From contig NC_088295.1 in the NCBI RefSeq assembly GCF_032854445.1, positions 73,562,028 to 73,626,027 of the forward strand: a stretch of 64,000 bases of DNA, written 5' to 3'. The stretch is from Liolophura sinensis. Lineage: Eukaryota; Mollusca; Polyplacophora; Chitonida; Chitonidae. A model generated the notes under the pieces. That model had not been told where the DNA came from. It did no database searches and saw only the letters and a list, made by a program, of their open reading frames with translations. How positions within the stretch are numbered: the first letter of the stretch is position 1; each line of letters starts with the position of its first letter. Of the stretch, positions 10,073 to 20,684 are shown piece by piece. A program made the position numbers and the translations under genes.

Positions 10073-10240
10073 TGAGCCACAGAGCAACCATGAAGAGCTA
10101 GTAAAGGTGAAAACATGGAAAAATGATTTAGGTCGATATTTCAGATTAATTCGAAATCATTAGCAAGATATCGACCTAAATGACGTCATTTTTCGGTGCT
10201 ATATCACTTTTGCTAGCTCTTCAAAACTTCTCTTTGGCTC
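10073..10240. mobile_element. Palindromic MITE-like element
   Basis: The outer ends TGAGCCACAGAG and CTCTTTGGCTCA are inverted, and the similarity continues inward through GAAGAGCTAGTAAAGGTG (left) and its diverged complement (right) to the inner arms ATTTAGGTCGATAT / ATATCGACCTAAAT at 10128-10184. Arms are about 70 bases around a ~28-base centre. There is no coding capacity. It could be a foldback-type non-autonomous DNA transposon. Target duplications are not clear. Confidence 0.7.
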
Positions 10241-10580
10241 ACATGAGTATATTTTTGGGGACATATGCATGTAAGTGGTCCAATAATGTTTATTACTGTT
10301 TACTGGTAGCTGTTTATTTATAATTTAAGTTTTGAAAATTGTTGTGAAAAAGCTCAAAAATTGAAACTGAAGTCAACGTTTATTCAACAGTGTCATGCAA
10401 CACCTAATTAAAAGCGACTATTTACGTGTTTAAAGAAACAGTTAGTCCTGAAAAGTAAATCTAGATCCTATTTCTATGTCATCTGACGTCACGCTGACTT
10501 ACAAGGGTTGGGCTAAAAGATGAACTTTTGTACGGCGTGAATTTTGAAGCTTTATGTAAGCAAATAAACAGAGATTTGCT

Positions 10581-10825
10581 TATTTATTTGATTGGTGTTT
10601 TACGCCGTAAACAAAGATATTTCACTTATCCGACGGTGGTCAGCATTATGGTGGGAGGAAACCGCGGTCTGGGAAAACCCATCATCATCTGCAGGCTGCT
10701 GACAGATCTTCTTACGTACGATCAGAGGGGAAGTCATCACGAAATGAACTTGAACTCACAACGATCGCATCGGTGAAAGGCAGCTCAGATATTGTACTGC
10801 GCTAGCACGCTAACCATTCGGTCAC
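10581..10825 (-). mobile_element. Near full-length family-1 SINE
   Basis: Read on the plus strand it opens with TATTTATTTGATTGGTGTTT (the inverted tail), runs through the GGTGGGAGGAAACCG core and ends near 10770-10825 with the inverted box B (GAACTTGAACTCAC) and box A region (GCTAGCACGCTAACC). Moderately diverged, with the tRNA-like head retained. Confidence 0.9.
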
Positions 10826-11722
10826 AATCATTAGAGAAGTTAATTTACTGGTTTCCGCTGCGTTGTTTGTCTTGGAGGATACAGTATGAGCCATTCTCGC
10901 ATAAATCGTTTGCTTTTTTGCAGTTTTCCGTGCTGTGTTGGAATTGTAGGCTGATTCAAGATGAGCATTGTGTCATCGATTACGGAGCTAACTTTGATTT
11001 GACTGTAACAGAAATTTTATCATTCGGAGCATTTTATTCATAGCTCGCTTTTTATACTAATATGGATAGTTTTGCTTAAAGGAAAGATTCCATAAACACG
11101 AATAAATAACTTACGTATTACGCTGTTTTGAGCATATGATTCAAACAATACCGGCGCCGTCTTCGTCAGTAGGGCGAATGGCTCGGGGCAGATCAGTGGC
11201 CAATTCTTGCTAACACACAGACATTACACGCGCTACGCTCCCTCACATCCTGTCCCAAAGCATCGAGTCTTGGATGTGACTGCCGTTAATGACACAGCTG
11301 TTATTATAGAAGTGCAACTGTCGAGTGTATGACGTCACCAGCATGAGCGTTAACATCGAGTGGACAAGCTTCTTGAATGATTTAACATGAAAGCCCTAGA
11401 GCCATTGGGCGACGATATGTCCCATGTGTGTTAAGTCATCATGAGGTCGAAAGGTATAACAATTATGTATGACTCCATATAGACATATCAAACCATGGGT
11501 GTATCGCAGGGCGATATAATGGATTTTACTCGTAATTGCGATACATTAAAAGCATCTTATTCCTCGGATACTCCATGTCAGGGCTCAATCGCCTTGCTTG
11601 TCCCCATATTGGCACTGGGTTAGTTGTTGTGTAATGTATTAACAAAAGGCTATTGGGTGTTCCAGGGCAAGTGGAACGTAGAATTGGTGTTCCTGACACA
11701 TATACCACGCCTTGTTACAAAG
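10826..11722. other. Intergenic DNA with no supported gene
   Basis: Unique sequence with no recognisable coding or RNA gene. Open frames are short and lack motifs. Confidence 0.6.
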
Positions 11723-12074
11723 CCATGATGGCTTATCTCGTTGCACATATATTTCCCCCAAGGAGAGTTAAAGGTAGGCCTAATAGGCATTTTAATTGTT
11801 TCATTTGATAAGAGGTCACAACGGTATTAGCGCATCGTGTTAGCTGAAAGGCCTAAACCCCAGGCGCGGGCTCATCCACAATCAGTCATATGTGGTTCCA
11901 TGACGGCTTTATCTTGTTGCATATACATTTCACCACAGAGTGTAAAAGGTAGGCCTGATAGGCATTTAAATTGTTTCAGCTGATAAGTGATCAGAGCAGT
12001 ATGAGCGCATCGTGTTAGCTGAAAGGTTAAAACTCCAGGCGAGGGTTCATCCACAATCAATCATATGTGGTTCC
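11723..12074 (+). repeat. Tandem duplication, 175-bp unit
   Basis: Copy 1 (11723-11899) and copy 2 (11898-12074) both run from CCATGA(T/C)GGCTT through GGTAGGCCT(A/G)ATAGGCAT and GCGCATCGTGTTAGCTGAAA to CATATGTGGTTCC. They differ by many point changes, so the duplication is not recent. Confidence 0.9.
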
Positions 12075-12810
12075 TCGTCTGGCGTAACATTAGGAATAGA
12101 TTAAGTACTGGTTGACACGGTGACGATATGCAGCGAATGAATAAAGCCTCGTGTCTGGTGTCTTCTGCATGGCATATCGGTGAGCCAGCAATAACATATT
12201 ACAGTATTATAACTGAAATCTCGAGACTCAAGAACTGCAATGGACGCCTCTGTCCTCTACGTGTAACTGGTTTCAGACCTTCAGCACACACCAAATGTTA
12301 ACGGTTTTGCATTCCTACGCCCGCCCTGTTTTGATTCAGCATAGAAGAGTAGAAGCTGAGCTTTTCAGATTATTTTGAAAAGCTCCATGAAAACCACATT
12401 GATGTCATAGATGCGACAACTTTGAGTAAAGTTATATCGCTGTTGGGGCTTTGAGAACCTATCACGATAGGCGGGCTAAAATATACTTTAGATCTGTAAT
12501 CAATATAAATCAAGCAAACTACAAAATGCCTAGACAGCTATTAAGCTTTATATGCGTCCCTGTTGTAACACTTGCACTTATGATACAAGGTTAACATCCA
12601 GCAAACACGCAATCTGATTCTTAAAAAATGCTGTCATAGCTGTGGTGTTGTGTGAAAATGAGTTTCAGTAAAATTGAACATATAATTTTGCACTTGGCAG
12701 AAAATTCTGATTGATAGTAACGTTATACGCAGGCCATATCAGAATAAGCGACCATCGAGCATTATTACGGATAATAAGCGATCATTATTACGGATGGTTA
12801 TAATAAACCA

Positions 12811-12936
12811 GCGGCCTCCATGGCGGAAGGGGTAAGGATGGACCCAGATGCATCTCACCAATCTGGTTTCCTCTCACCATAATAAGTGAAATATTCTTGA
12901 GTATTAAATAAATAAAGAAATGCATAAATAATAAAC
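12811..12936 (+). mobile_element. Internally deleted family-1 SINE
   Basis: Head fragment GCGGCCTCCATGG is followed almost directly by CTCACCAAT and the tail GTGAAATATTCTTGAGTA, then AAAT/AAAG repeats. ATAATAAAC at 12800-12808 and 12928-12936 may be the target duplication. Confidence 0.75.
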
Positions 12937-13746
12937 GATGGATAGTATTGTGTCCTAAACTATGGCTGGTACACAAGGGGGGCTTTCAATCCCAGGCTTG
13001 AACACGAAATTTCTACTCACCAGATGTTAATTGTCCCCTATCGGAATATTGAGAGACAATAGATTTTCTCCTTGGCTGCATGTAAGACAGTGCGTCATGG
13101 CCAGATAATCTGGTGTTTTTATAGCCATTCTTCGCATCTCATTGAATCATGGTACATAAATAATAATGAAGTGGCGTTATCACCACCTAAATGTATAAGG
13201 TTTCACAAAGGTCTTTGTAAAAAGTTAAAACTTAGAACATGACTTTACCATGAGTAATTTACATTTAGACTCGCTAATTATTTATAAATCATAGCGCATT
13301 ATTAAGGTGGATATTCTTTCCTCTACACAATATTTAAATGTTCAAAGTTACTGTTGGAGCTTTATTAAAGCCACTTATTTACAATTACATATCATTAGGC
13401 TGAGGGGTGATGAGTCAGAGGGGAAAGGAAGTAGCGGTAGGGGAGAACGAGAAAGGGAGAGAGGGAGGATAGAGGGTTGTAAAGCCTACACTAGTTTGAA
13501 GATCTTACTTGAGAGTGGAAGACATCACCTTCTCTGTTTAAGCATTAGTAGTGCTCAAGACAGCTTTGAGGTGTTCTCTATTTGCTTCCCTTAAACTATA
13601 ACAGGGTATAATCGATTATGTGTCTGTCTTTTCCCCACAGTGGACTAAGTAAGGCGTCAACATGAAGAGACGTATTGGAAAGCAGGCTCATGGAATCATC
13701 ACCAAATAACGAAGATGATATCTGATTACATTTTCTGCCTGTATAA
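12937..13746. other. Intergenic DNA with a purine tract
   Basis: No supported gene. A strongly purine-biased stretch (13408-13475, GA-rich on the plus strand) could adopt a triplex. The rest is unremarkable. Confidence 0.55.
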
Positions 13747-13921
13747 CTCATTGATTTAAAAGTCTTAAGCGGCGTGGGCAAACTGTGAACACTTTGTTAA
13801 AGTAATTGTTTCTGTCGATCTTATCGTCGAAAAGATACAGACGATAAGATCGACAGAAACAATTACTTTAACAAAGTGTCCACGGTTTGCCCACGCCGCT
13901 TAGAACTTTTAAATCAGTGAG
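13747..13921. repeat. Long near-perfect palindrome (82-bp arms)
   Basis: The left arm 13747-13828 and right arm 13840-13921 are inverted copies separated by an 11-base spacer (GAAAAGATACA). The inner ~60 bases of each arm match with very few differences (CTGTGAACAC versus CCGTGGACAC), and the outer ends (CTCATTGATTTAAAAGT) carry a few more. It can form a long hairpin or cruciform. It is probably a foldback-type MITE, but no target duplication is visible. Confidence 0.95.
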
Positions 13922-14645
13922 TCTTCATATTCCGGTTCTAAGGCTATGTGTAAATGTGTGTTATTATTGAGTTCTGTTACGCCTGTTATCCAGGTTACCA
14001 AAGGAAACTGACGAACTTACGACTACACAAGAATAACTTAAACACTCCAGATCGTATGACCTGCACACACGAGACTTTCTCAACAACCCGTACATTATCC
14101 AGAAGGTCAACTTTTCTGAGGTTTTTTCCGTGTAGACATATAAATGTCTAACTGGGTGGATCAATGAATAAATATGAAGTCTGAAGTAATATATACCTCC
14201 TTGTTGCAGGGCGGATTTCCACCGATCTTTTATATACTTTGTATATGCCCTATGTCGAGTGTCATGGGAGGAAGTTCCAATGTCTATAATTTGAAAAAAA
14301 AACCTCAATAACAATTTCTGATTCAACTTGGGATAGAACCTGTCACAAACGCACAATGAAGCTTTCAATCACCGCAGTGCGGTTCATGTGTATTAAGGAG
14401 GTTTAGTTTGGAAACGAAAGCTACATTTAGGTTTTTTGCATCATCAAAATCATATCTGATGCCATCATATCACACTGGTCACCTGCATAACGAAAACCAC
14501 GATCACAAAGATTAGTGATTGATATATAAGAAAACAAAGTAAAGGGATAAAAATGAATATTGAGCACTACAAATTGGCTATATCTTGTCATGAGATAGTC
14601 TACTAATAAAATCTTCATTACGAAAACCATCAATTTTGTGCTTTA
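13922..14645. other. Intergenic DNA with no supported gene
   Basis: The longest open frame (13964-14368, minus) has no recognisable domain, no convincing start and low-complexity overlap. I consider it non-coding. Confidence 0.5.
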
Positions 14646-14777
14646 ACCCTGTTTTGATTTATTTATTTTTCTTGGTGTTTTACGCCGTGCTAAAGAATAT
14701 TTCACTCATACGACGGCGGCCAGCATTATGGTGGGAGGAAACCGGGTAGAGCCCGGGGAAAACCCACCCTGTTTTGA
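14646..14777 (-). mobile_element. 5'-truncated family-1 SINE with 12-bp target duplication
   Basis: ACCCTGTTTTGA occurs exactly at 14646-14657 and 14766-14777. Between them lies the minus-strand SINE tail and core (TTGGTGTTTTACGCCGTGC...GGGAGGAAACCGGGTAGAGC), with the tRNA head missing. Exact duplications plus 5' truncation are the signature of LINE-assisted retrotransposition. Confidence 0.95.
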
Positions 14778-15516
14778 AAGATCCAACTGAACTAGAACGA
14801 ACTACAAGTTGATTTTCAGAGGTGTTGGAGTGGAAATGAATACAATAAAGATCCTTCAAATTCAAATACACCATTCACAAGAACAGTAATTTCTGTATGA
14901 TTTTTTTTTTATAAACATAGAGCCTCATTACAACAGACTGAAACAGATGTTTAAACTTCCCTCTGCCAAATAGAATCTATAAGATCCAAACTTTCCTGAA
15001 AACAAATGCTAACCAGGAATACCACTGGAATAATTATTTACGGGTGTTCCAGTAATAAAAGCTGTGTCAGCTGTGTAGTGTAAATGAACTCAAATTTCCT
15101 CGGTATTTGTTTCAGTCTTGACTAGCCAGCGATTCAATAAATAAATGTCAAATGTCTCAAGGCCCTTCTAAATTAAAATACTATGGATACATCGGTTCTT
15201 TTATAGTTAATTTTAATATCTACGTGGCATCCAGTGAGATTATCAATCAACTATGTATTCTACATAAAGTTCCAATTTATTCTGGAGAATTTTACATGTA
15301 ATGTGTGAATACCACTGTATATAACTACACACAGTGTAAATAAGGGGCGTGTAAATTAAGGCTCGAATCTGTTGATGCATTGGAATATGTCTTACTGCTT
15401 TATTGTTACGACCCAAACTGTCTGTATCATAAAGAGATGGCTTGTTCGAAATACACGACAGTTTAGCCGCACAAAAAAGTAACCAAAACCAGCAGATTTT
15501 ATTTTACAACAATTTA
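14778..15516. other. Intergenic DNA with no supported gene
   Basis: AT-rich unique DNA. Nothing recognised. Confidence 0.55.
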
Positions 15517-15616
15517 TTAGGTTTAACAAGAACAGATAACAAGATTTTTACAAATATTAAAGTACTTAGGTTTAACAAGAAAGGATAGCAGTATCTATAC
15601 AAATACTAAAGTACTT
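15517..15616 (+). repeat. Short tandem duplication, ~50-bp unit
   Basis: TTAGGTTTAACAAGAA ... AAAGTACT occurs twice in succession (15517-15565 and 15566-15616) with several substitutions between copies. Confidence 0.85.
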
Positions 15617-15985
15617 ACATGTACAACGGTGTCAAGTCCAAACGGACGCATATATTCCACAATGCTGAAAACCATACAGGCATAAATGCACATATAAGAG
15701 GGAAAATCCGCAGTATAACTGAGTGTATGACGAAATATACACAAAATTCCACAGACAGGGTCCGTGTACTAATAAGCACTGTGTACACAAGAGCACAAAT
15801 TAAATATACAAGTTCAGACTGAACAAGTGCTCGGTGATAGATAGGATATAACAAAGCCAGAGGCTATAAAGAATTAAACGCAAAACCCATAGTTACACCC
15901 ATAGTTTAGCAAAGTGTGGCACGACGTTGCAGAAGTGTCAAAGGCGCCAGATGAAAGTCATGAAATGCATCCTTAAATGCATCCG

Positions 15986-16206
15986 TTAATCAGGGGCGTA
16001 GTGTGGATCTTCACCGGGGGGCTGCGGATTTGACAAGAGCGGAACGACTATCGCAGTCTATTAGACGAAGGTCCAGGGGCCGCCTAGGCCCCGGAAGCTC
16101 CGAGATAATAGATTGCCGGAGAGAGAATTTGAATGATTTCGAAGTGTTTCGAATGCAGATTTGGCCAATGTGTACACATTCATTTCCAAAAAAAAAAATA
16201 AAATAA

Positions 16207-16239
<33 letters not shown>

Positions 16240-16294
16240 AAGAACAGCCCAAGTTCAGCTCAGCCCCGCACCCCCAGCCTATGCCCCTGTTAAT
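15986..16294 (+). mobile_element. Small non-autonomous hAT-like element
   Basis: The ends CAGGGGCGTAG (15991-16001) and CTATGCCCCTG (16279-16289) are inverted with one mismatch and have the CAGGGG start common in hAT transposons. TTAAT directly flanks both sides (15986-15990, 16290-16294). A 5-bp duplication is shorter than the 8 bp usual for hAT, so the superfamily call is tentative. The 299-bp interior has a GC-rich half and a long A-run (about 16190-16239), with no transposase. The Phe-rich minus-strand frames come from that A-run. Confidence 0.7.
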
Positions 16295-16399
16295 GATGTT
16301 AAAACATCAAACATCTTGTAAGCACTGTATCTACTGCTGAATGTCTTCCTAGCTGCATAGAGGAACTGTCTGAGAGCATTGTTGTTGTTCTCCTTGTTC

Positions 16400-16895
16400 A
16401 GGACGGTGTCATGTTATGTTAAGATTTCGACCAACGTCACAAACTGTTATTGGAAATATTGGTGTGTCAAGGTTATTCCAACAAACACCTTCAATCTAAG
16501 TTTCTTAAGTTTTAAAAAGAGTACAATTCCTCTGTAAGTGAATATGGACGGAGTGTCCAGGATCTCTGGGATGCTGCTTCATCCTGGTGCTGGGGGTCGT
16601 GTTGATTGAGAATTAGACCGCCATTTTGGATATATGAAGCGATACATATTGTGACAATCAACAACTAACATACAAACATGGTAGACGATTTAGATACCGT
16701 TTCCATCCATTCACCAAGAACATTCCTTCCCTCATCACTAAAAACTGCTGACTTTGCATGAATCCGTCTTAATTTCATACCTTTATATACTTAATTAATT
16801 CTTTGGTGGTTAGGGTTGAACGTTGTTTTGGGAATTATCCTCGCGATTACTGACCCACGGACTGTCTGTTTTGACACCTAGATTCCCCCTGCTCT
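16400..16895 (+). repeat. Unclassified dispersed repeat, copy B
   Basis: Aligns in order with 30790-31290: AAGGTTATTCCAACAAAC, GTGAATATGGACGGAGTGTC, CCATTTTGGATATATGAA, TTCTTTGGTGGTTAGG and GACTGTCTGTTTTGACACC. Its upstream part (CGACCAACGTCACAAACTG) matches copy D near 41650. Confidence 0.75.
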
Positions 16896-17712
16896 TAGTG
16901 GGTGCATTTTTGAAGTGCGTAAGCGTCACCGTTTATGTCGGCAGATAAGTCATTCTTTTTGTTCTGTAATATTTAAGTCCTAAATTGAAAACTCATATTT
17001 ATATCACATGATTTACAATTGTCTCAGCTGGTGTTGTAGTGCGTTTCACCATAAATAATGCTCAAGAATAACTTCGGGTGTCTTAGTAGAACATTTGCTC
17101 TATTTCTGATATATTTTGAACTACTTCCTCCATTCACACAGTTGATTACTTAATATCGGGTCCATGTAAACTGGCAGCTTTCTTGACAGCGAGCCACCGT
17201 TAGTTCCTGGTTGGAATCTAGGTTATCAGCCTCAGATAGTCCAGCCGGGGTAATACTGGCCTTGCTGAAAGCGTCATATTTCATGTCTTTGTCAGATGTT
17301 GAGAGTCAAGGGTTAAGCTAGGTTCGTGTCTGTTCTTAATATTCGTTCCCCAGTTGCATGGCCAATTCTCACTGCGGGTCAAGTGGATTTCAAAGGCTGA
17401 TGTGAATGGTATACAGCACCTTCAACTGGGATTTCAGTGGTCCTTCAACGCTTGTGTACACACTCGCTGTTTAAGGCAAAAAGACATACCACGATCTGGT
17501 TGCTCAGAACCGCACGGGTTTGCAGTGATAAGAGTGAGAAGCAGCGATAAGGCTGAAACAAAGTCTCGGCTGTTGCAGGCCACAGGTGTAACATAGCTGT
17601 TATAAACACTGACGTCTACATTTTTACATCCATCGCCTCAATACTTTATCTGAAATTTATAACGTTTAATTGTTTTTTATCCAGTTGTTTGCGCGTTTTA
17701 AGAGGCACTATT
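16896..17712. other. Intergenic DNA with an unremarkable 80-codon frame
   Basis: A plus-strand frame at 17354-17596 lacks an ATG and has no family motif that I recognise. No exon signals were found, so it is treated as non-coding. Confidence 0.45.
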
Positions 17713-18437
17713 AAGGCACTTAAAATATGTGTGTTCAAAAAAAGCAAGGGAACAAATTGGAAACAGTGGGGAACAGATCGTAATCATGTTCACACACATA
17801 AGGTACTTGATTCTATGTGGTGTATTTTAAAAAAATCAAGGGAACTAATTGGAAACCGAGGGAACTGTCCTGACCAAGTGACTTCACGTACACAAGGGGC
17901 TTGAAACTATATGGAGTATTTCAGAGAAGTAGGGAACAAGGGTGAAGACAAACTGGAAACAACAGGTTGTGATCAAGATGTCACATATATAAGGTACTTG
18001 AAGCTATGCGGTGTGTTTAAAAAAAGAAGACAAGGAAACAAACTATAAACCGCGGGAAAAAGGCCGTGAGACAAGTGATTTCATATACGTAGGGCACCTG
18101 ATGCTACGTGGTGTAATTAATCTGATTGGTGTTTTACGACGTACTAAAATATTTCACTTATATACGACGGCGGATGTGTGTATTTAAAAAAAAAAGAGGA
18201 CAAGGTAACAAACTGTAAACCGGGCGAACAGCTCCTGACCCAGTGATTTTCATGTACTTTAGACACTTGATGCTATGTGTGGTGTATTAAAAAAAGGAAG
18301 GAAAGCGTAAAAAATATAACACCGGTGGAAACAGATCGTGACCAAAGCACTTGATGCTATTTGTGGTGTACTTCACAAAAGAAGGAAAGGAAACAAATTG
18401 GTACGCGAGTGGGACAGGTCGTGACCATGTGGTTAAG
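17713..18437 (+). repeat. ~95-bp minisatellite, seven degenerate copies
   Basis: Units start near 17713, 17800, 17894, 17991, 18091, 18261 and 18345. Each reads roughly AAGGCACTTGATGCTATGTG, GTGTATTTAAAAAAAG, a purine-rich GGAAACAAATTGGAAAC and GATCGTGACCA. The fifth unit is lengthened by a SINE fragment at 18119-18173. Confidence 0.92.
18119..18173 (-). mobile_element. Truncated family-1 SINE inside the minisatellite
   Basis: CTGATTGGTGTTTTACGACG through TATACGACGGCGG is the inverted SINE tail, only about 55 bases long, inserted into repeat unit 5. The repeat sequence resumes (GTGTGTATTTAAAA) right after it. Confidence 0.85.
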
Positions 18438-18589
18438 ATCCGTATCTTTCAAGCTGTAGAGAAGACGAGGTGCGTGTTCAGATGACTAGCGTATCCAAGG
18501 AACTTCATTCCCCCGTCCTGACAAGAGTCCTTGGTGTTCTTTACTGGTTGTTTCAGGCATGACGTCACAGTAATTTGTTTACTCGCTTG

Positions 18590-18690
18590 GCTCTCAGCAG
18601 GAAGGGTATAGTGCAACGACTGGTTGACCCGTATCAGTATAATGGCTCGGGTGGGGCGTTAGAAATAATGGCAGGAGATTGCATATGAAG
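18590..18690 (+). mobile_element. Family-2 SINE fragment
   Basis: CTTGGCTCTCAGCAGGAAGG, then GTGCAACGACTGGTTGACCC and GTATCAGTATAATGGCTCGG match the centre of the family-2 SINE at 29515-29854. The fragment breaks off after GGGCGTTAG. Confidence 0.85.
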
Positions 18691-19103
18691 TCTTGCACTC
18701 ATGTATCTTGTTTTTTTCTATTAAAAGTGACATGGATTTGAACTTTCGAATTGAGCATTTCATTTTAAAGTTTATAATATAGCGTCTGGTTCACGGAGCT
18801 ATTGGTACCAGTCAAGAAATTGAATATTTCGGAAGGTCTTTTTCTACGCATCGACTTAATCTTTTCAGACGTTAAGAATGTGTACGTTAAGAATTTGTAT
18901 GTAATAACGTGCGTTACATGGAATTTTAAAATACACAAGAAGGCTTTATTGGTCACACCCGGGACGTTCAGCCCTCTTCCTGATAACACGTTTGGTTAGT
19001 GTATGCTGTGGGTTTAAGTACTGTCCATAACTTTCGCTCCATTATTTTGAAGGAATGGAGCGTTACTCGGGCATTTGTCTATACAATGTAGCCGCAATTT
19101 GCT
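18691..19103. other. Intergenic DNA with no supported gene
   Basis: Two overlapping opposite-strand frames (18765-18999) share the same bases, and neither has coding features. Confidence 0.5.
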
Positions 19104-19225
19104 ATAAATCTAGGCATCGAAACAGACATTCACATACCAGTCGTGAACCATAATTGACCATTAAACAAAATTAAACACAAACCACCCAAGATCTAAGAAA
19201 GTATATAAATTAAGAAAGTAGGACA
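19104..19225 (-). repeat. Unclassified dispersed repeat, copy E (3' end)
   Basis: In reverse it reads the end of the family: TTTATATACTTTCTTAG, GGGTGGTTTGTGTTTAA and GAATGTCTGTTTCGATGCC, matching copies C (31180-31280) and D (41800-41935). Confidence 0.7.
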
Positions 19226-20278
19226 GATTCATGCAAAGAGAAGCAGTCAACATTTCTCAGTGGTGACGGAAAGATGCTGGGAATATTACAGGCGAATGAA
19301 TGAAATCAGTATCCATATCGTGTACCCTGCCAGCTCTAAAACTGTCGGTAGTCAAAATATACATCCCAGTTTGATTGCTGCTGTTCATACATTCAGGATG
19401 ATCATACAGCCTCTTTCCCCGGGGTTTCCCCGCAATAAATGACCATTTTCCAGGAGTTTTATGCGGTGTGTCTTATTATATAAAAGTGGAGTTGGGACGT
19501 GTCATTTTGTGTCCCAGGCTTCAATGATCTCTGCAAGGTAAAATGTGTGGTTATAATGCCTCACAGGCAGATTAATTTTGTCCTATGGAGATTTAATACC
19601 GAACTAAGATTCTTACGATGTACATAACTGTAGGAGTATGCTCAGTATAAAAATATTATAGCCTGACGTGTACAACTAGAACAGCGAAGACAGTGTGATA
19701 ATGGTAAATGGCTAGGTGTAGGCAATGGAATACGACCTCTTCAATTTCAGTTTACCTCAGGGTTTTATTCTAGCGGGTTATACGTGAATAAATGCGGAAA
19801 TAGTAGAAAGCCATAACAAATTAATATATCAGTTACAATCCCACACAAATGATCAGATTGAGCGGACCGTGGTCTAGTGTTGAAAGGTACATACTATTAA
19901 GCAGGACACGTTCATTGAAGACGACTTGTCTTCCACTAACATTGCATAGATATATCTGTGCCCCGTGCACTCTCCGCCCATAAAACTGACGGTCATCGTA
20001 TAATTAAGTGAAAAAAAACGCTTTTTTGCGTAAAGCGTTAAACAAGAATCACTAAATCAACATTAAATTAAGTCACATATGACCAGTGTTTCTTGCCAAT
20101 CAATTGGTCAGTAAAATAAACTATACACGACCACAATTTTGTCCTTTCTGTGCAATGATTGTTTGATTCTATATGAGGTTTTCATGTGCGGGCCAAATGT
20201 AAAATTGGCTAATCAGAAGGAATAAAATTATAACAAGTGCATAGACTCTAATTTTTATTCTGAAATACTTAAAATACA
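19226..20278. other. Intergenic DNA with no supported gene
   Basis: Unique AT-rich sequence. Nothing recognised. Confidence 0.55.
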
Positions 20279-20684
20279 GTTATTTTACAGTGATCTGTAC
20301 TGTAGTAATTGGGAAAATATTGATTTAGGCAATGCCATACTGTCTCTTTGAAATGTCATCATCAAGATTGCTCGTATTTCCTATGTTCTCAGAGTTTGGA
20401 AAATGTTTTCTGCATGTTTAGATGTATTCCTCGATGGATGAATACTGCAGCCCACCTGTACTGTGGCAACAAAAACCTTTGTTGTTATTTTACAGTGATC
20501 TGTACTGTAGTAATTGGGAAAATATTGATTTAGGCAATGCCATACTGTCTCTTTGAAATGTCATCATCAAGATTGCTCGTATTTCCTATGTTCTCAGAGT
20601 TTGGAAAATGTTTTCTGCATGTTTAGATGTATTCCTCGATGGGTGAGTACTGCAGCCCACCTGTACTGTGGCAACAAAAACCTT
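20279..20684 (+). repeat. Recent tandem duplication, 205-bp period
   Basis: 20279-20479 and 20484-20684 are almost identical (GTTATTTTACAGTGATCTG ... GTGGCAACAAAAACCTT). I see only two substitutions, in CGATGG(A/G)TGA(A/G)TAC. The near identity points to a recent event or an assembly artefact. Confidence 0.96.

Noticed and set aside
16011-16252. Phe-rich minus-strand frames
   Set aside because: Come from the A-run of the hAT-like element.
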